Position numbers and translations under genes: made by a program | The notes under the pieces: generated by a model | The model's database searches: none | What the model was told of the DNA's origin: nothing | What the model saw: only the letters and a program-made list of their open reading frames with translations | Origin: Ignavibacteriota bacterium | Lineage (GTDB): Bacteria; Bacteroidota; Kapaibacteriia; Palsa-1295 | Length of the DNA stretch: 8,273 nt | Assembly (NCBI GenBank): GCA_003151215.1 | Contig: PLXB01000502.1 | Coordinates: 6,404-14,676 of the forward strand | Direction: 5' to 3' | Shown here: positions 5,922 to 8,273 of the stretch, piece by piece | Layout of the letters: each line of letters opens with the position of its first letter | How positions within the stretch are numbered: the stretch's first letter is position 1

Positions 5922-8273
5922 TTATTTTTGTATAACTATTCGACCACTGATGGCATTGGATTTGTTAAGCGTATACCGATAAATATACGTTCCTTCGGGA
6001 AGGCGGGAAATATCATAACGTACTCCGTAGCTTCCTGCCGGCAGATTCTGCTCGTCGATCACGCGGGCAACTTCCTTACCCAGTTCATCATAAAGAACAA
6101 GCGAAATGACGCCCTCAGTCCGGGAAGCGTAGGTAAAATTCAGAACGCTGCCTCCGCCATTTCCAGCAGGGTTCGGAGTGACAGGGAACGCCTGGAAAAC
6201 TGTTCCCGAATTCATAAATTTCTGTAATGATGAATCGCCGCAGGCATAGTCCAGACCGAATGTCGAATCCTTACGGGCAATTGTAATACAATTTCCGACA
6301 GGCGACCCTCCGCTTAGGAAATTAGCGGTAATTAATTTTACCGGAGTCGAAGTTCCGCCTTTTGGAAGCGAAGCCTTAAATGTTATCGAATCAAATGTCC
6401 GGGAAAGATCGGCATCCGTCAGCGCCGGTCCGATAACATTTAATTGCAATGTGCCTGCCGCCATATCGATCTTCGATGTAGCCAGATCAACTGACCACGC
6501 AGGATTACTAAACTTCACAGCACCTGCAATATTATTACCGACTATATCAAGTATATTCTGATCGTATGCATAAGTCAGCTCGATCCGGGTAATATTAACC
6601 GTGGATAGTGGCAGTATCAGGCCATGCTTATTAAGCGAAAGCTGGATCGGCAGATACACCGTTGTTCCGGCAGTAGCAACAAGGTTTGCGAACTGGGACG
6701 CAACTGCTAAGTCAATTCCCTGGCCCGTGGCAGATACATTAGCCGAAGCATTAGTAACAGATCCTGCGCCATTATCATAGGTAACCGTAATAATAGCTGT
6801 ATAGAGCTGCTGGCCGCTGACAGGGTTCGGCGTAAAATTGATCGGTATTTTCACCGATGAATGTGCAGGAACCGCTATCGGCGGAGTCAGTGTGCTCACA
6901 AAATTCGTATTATTCGGACCGGTGATGTTAATGGTGGTAATCGTCCCTGCAACTGCATTCGAATTTGTATAAGTCACCGAAGAATCCGAAGCAGCATCGC
7001 AGCTGAACAAAGGTGGATGGCTAAATCCCAAAATTGATGGCGGAGCCGTCGTAATTTCTGCAAGTACGTGGCCTGTTTGTGCACCATTGCAGGCATTGCT
7101 CACCACTCCAAAGGAATCGGTCTGGCTTGCAACGTTGCTCTTAGCCGGATCGAAATCTACATAGACATCAAGACATTCACCGGGCGCTAAAGTTACTGGG
7201 AGCGTCTTCGTCACTGCACCGACTTTATAAATATTCGAAAGCGTGAACGATGTCGTACCTGCAGCAGAAAGCTGGGGAACAGAAGTGATAACAAGCGGAT
7301 CGCATCCGTTCGTATTGCATACTTCAAAATAATTCTGGACCTTTGTTCCTCCGAAAGGCTGTGGACCAAAATCCACATTATCGCGGGTGACATCGGCTTC
7401 CTGATAATGCACCACCACATTCACTGTCGTCTTCGCGGCGATCTGACCGCCAAGTCTTGTCGCAATAATCGTATCGGTAAATAAACCGCATGCTTTGGCA
7501 GCAGGAGTAAAGAGAACCGATGCGAAGATCGTAGCGCTTGAATCAAGATGATACGGAAGGTTGATCGTATTTCCAAGCGGATCTTCGAGCACTACTTTAG
7601 AAAACCCCTTTGAAGTACTGACTCCTGTTACCGTAACGAGTGAATCGAAATAGTTGCCGATATTATCGAGAGGCACTCTGAACGATGACGGATCGGAGCA
7701 ATTCGATCCGTTCGTATCAACGATCGAAACGACATCGGGCATACAGCCTAAACCGCAAACCTTCGCAGTTTTTACGATCCCGCCTACCTTTGAACGAACA
7801 TGAATGATCGTACAAATAGACCCTAATGTCTGCGGATTGAATGTCACAACAATTTGATAATTCCCTGAAGCAGTATTTGAATTCGGCACGACCATTTTCC
7901 CGTTCAGGTAATCGTTGGTCGCAGGTGTGGTGATATTGTATCCGAAATTCACATTATCATCAAGCCAGACCGAATCGATCGTAATATCGATTCCGGACGG
8001 ATTGGTAATAAAATAATTCAGACTTGGCCTTCCGGCATTTAACGGAGTACAATCGAAAGAATAATTCGCAATATCGAAATCCGCAGCTCCGCCATTCATA
8101 CTGATCGGATCGATCATTGTGATACATTCATCGGTAAGAGTGAGCGTATCCCTGACTGTCGGAGGCACCATTGAAAGTCCTTTGATCTTAATGACACGAC
8201 ATCCTCCGAATGGTATATCCCCATCGGCTCCGGTGCTATCGATCGTAAATCCTAAAGCGTCGGTCTTTGTCCC
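5922..8273 (-). CDS. Giant T9SS-secreted protein, C-terminal 783 residues (5' end outside the window); paralogue of the downstream gene
   Basis: The frame is open to the right edge: 34 sense codons precede the first internal ATG at 8171, and they align with the neighbour (LGFTIDS here, QGFTIDS there). The gene is therefore truncated by the window, and 8171 is not its start. In fragment numbering, part of one ASH/anchor-D-like repeat (1-62) is followed by four more to ~517, with F-x-P motifs FNP 145, FTP 255, FDP 374 and FTP 480. A cohesin-like region spans ~519-676 and ends ACGDSSL (677-683). A T9SS type A sorting domain covers ~698-783 (TPNPAGNGG, LYDELGKEVARV, GTYIYRYTL, SGRIVIQK). It is almost co-linear with residues ~624-1414 of the next protein, with many matching cysteines. 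Probably a surface or secreted structural/adhesive protein; the unseen N-terminus would define its specific role. It is likely co-transcribed with the next gene, 60 bp downstream. Confidence 0.9.
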   Translation of the reverse strand, partial: GTKTDALGFTIDSTGADGDIPFGGCRVIKIKGLSMVPPTVRDTLTLTDECITMIDPISMNGGAADFDIANYSFDCTPLNAGRPSLNYFITNPSGIDITIDSVWLDDNVNFGYNITTPATNDYLNGKMVVPNSNTASGNYQIVVTFNPQTLGSICTIIHVRSKVGGIVKTAKVCGLGCMPDVVSIVDTNGSNCSDPSSFRVPLDNIGNYFDSLVTVTGVSTSKGFSKVVLEDPLGNTINLPYHLDSSATIFASVLFTPAAKACGLFTDTIIATRLGGQIAAKTTVNVVVHYQEADVTRDNVDFGPQPFGGTKVQNYFEVCNTNGCDPLVITSVPQLSAAGTTSFTLSNIYKVGAVTKTLPVTLAPGECLDVYVDFDPAKSNVASQTDSFGVVSNACNGAQTGHVLAEITTAPPSILGFSHPPLFSCDAASDSSVTYTNSNAVAGTITTINITGPNNTNFVSTLTPPIAVPAHSSVKIPINFTPNPVSGQQLYTAIITVTYDNGAGSVTNASANVSATGQGIDLAVASQFANLVATAGTTVYLPIQLSLNKHGLILPLSTVNITRIELTYAYDQNILDIVGNNIAGAVKFSNPAWSVDLATSKIDMAAGTLQLNVIGPALTDADLSRTFDSITFKASLPKGGTSTPVKLITANFLSGGSPVGNCITIARKDSTFGLDYACGDSSLQKFMNSGTVFQAFPVTPNPAGNGGGSVLNFTYASRTEGVISLVLYDELGKEVARVIDEQNLPAGSYGVRYDISRLPEGTYIYRYTLNKSNAISGRIVIQK

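Noticed and set aside
1..8273. CRISPR array, tRNA/rRNA, insertion sequence, phage or defence genes
   Set aside because: No regularly spaced direct repeats, cloverleaf-like genes, transposase motifs or terminal inverted repeats were seen. Nearly all bases are in the four coding regions described.

Overview
The window carries four genes, all on the minus strand, from a Gram-negative bacterium that probably belongs to the Bacteroidota/FCB group. The main evidence is that two giant secreted proteins end in a type IX secretion (T9SS) type A C-terminal sorting domain. T9SS is essentially confined to Bacteroidota and close relatives such as Ignavibacteria and the Kapabacteria-like lineages. The mix of anchor-D/ASH-like repeats, a cohesin-like domain and a sorting domain resembles proteins of those lineages, but the exact taxon cannot be fixed from this sequence alone.

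In transcription order (right to left): (1) 8273-5922 is the 3' part of a large secreted gene whose start lies outside the window. It encodes about four and a half anchor-D/ASH-like repeats, a cohesin-like domain and a T9SS sorting domain. (2) 5861-1617 encodes a complete 1414-residue relative. It has a signal peptide, an IgGFc-binding-type N-terminal domain, five ASH-like repeats, a cohesin-like domain and a sorting domain. Its last ~790 residues align almost without gaps with gene 1, so the pair is a diverged tandem duplication. Only 60 bp separate the two, with no clear terminator, so they are probably co-transcribed. (3) 1385-582 encodes a 267-residue signal-peptide-bearing outer-membrane beta-barrel-like protein. 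It sits in its own unit, with a candidate promoter upstream and a good intrinsic terminator downstream. (4) 494-1 is the N-terminal 164 codons of a transaldolase of the pentose phosphate pathway, cut by the window edge.

The non-coding stretches are short. The region 1386-1616 holds a probable terminator for gene 2 and a candidate promoter for gene 3. The region 495-581 holds the gene 3 terminator, whose U-tract lies only about 26 nt from the transaldolase start codon. The 60-bp gap at 5862-5921 holds a GC-rich inverted repeat. No RNA genes, mobile elements, CRISPR arrays or phage genes were seen.

The two giant proteins look like cell-surface or secreted structural or adhesive factors exported by Sec and then T9SS. 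The small barrel protein would sit in the outer membrane. Transaldolase is unrelated housekeeping metabolism. I found no convincing new multi-gene system. The most distinctive element is the tandem pair of T9SS cargo proteins, one of which carries an IgGFc-binding-type domain.
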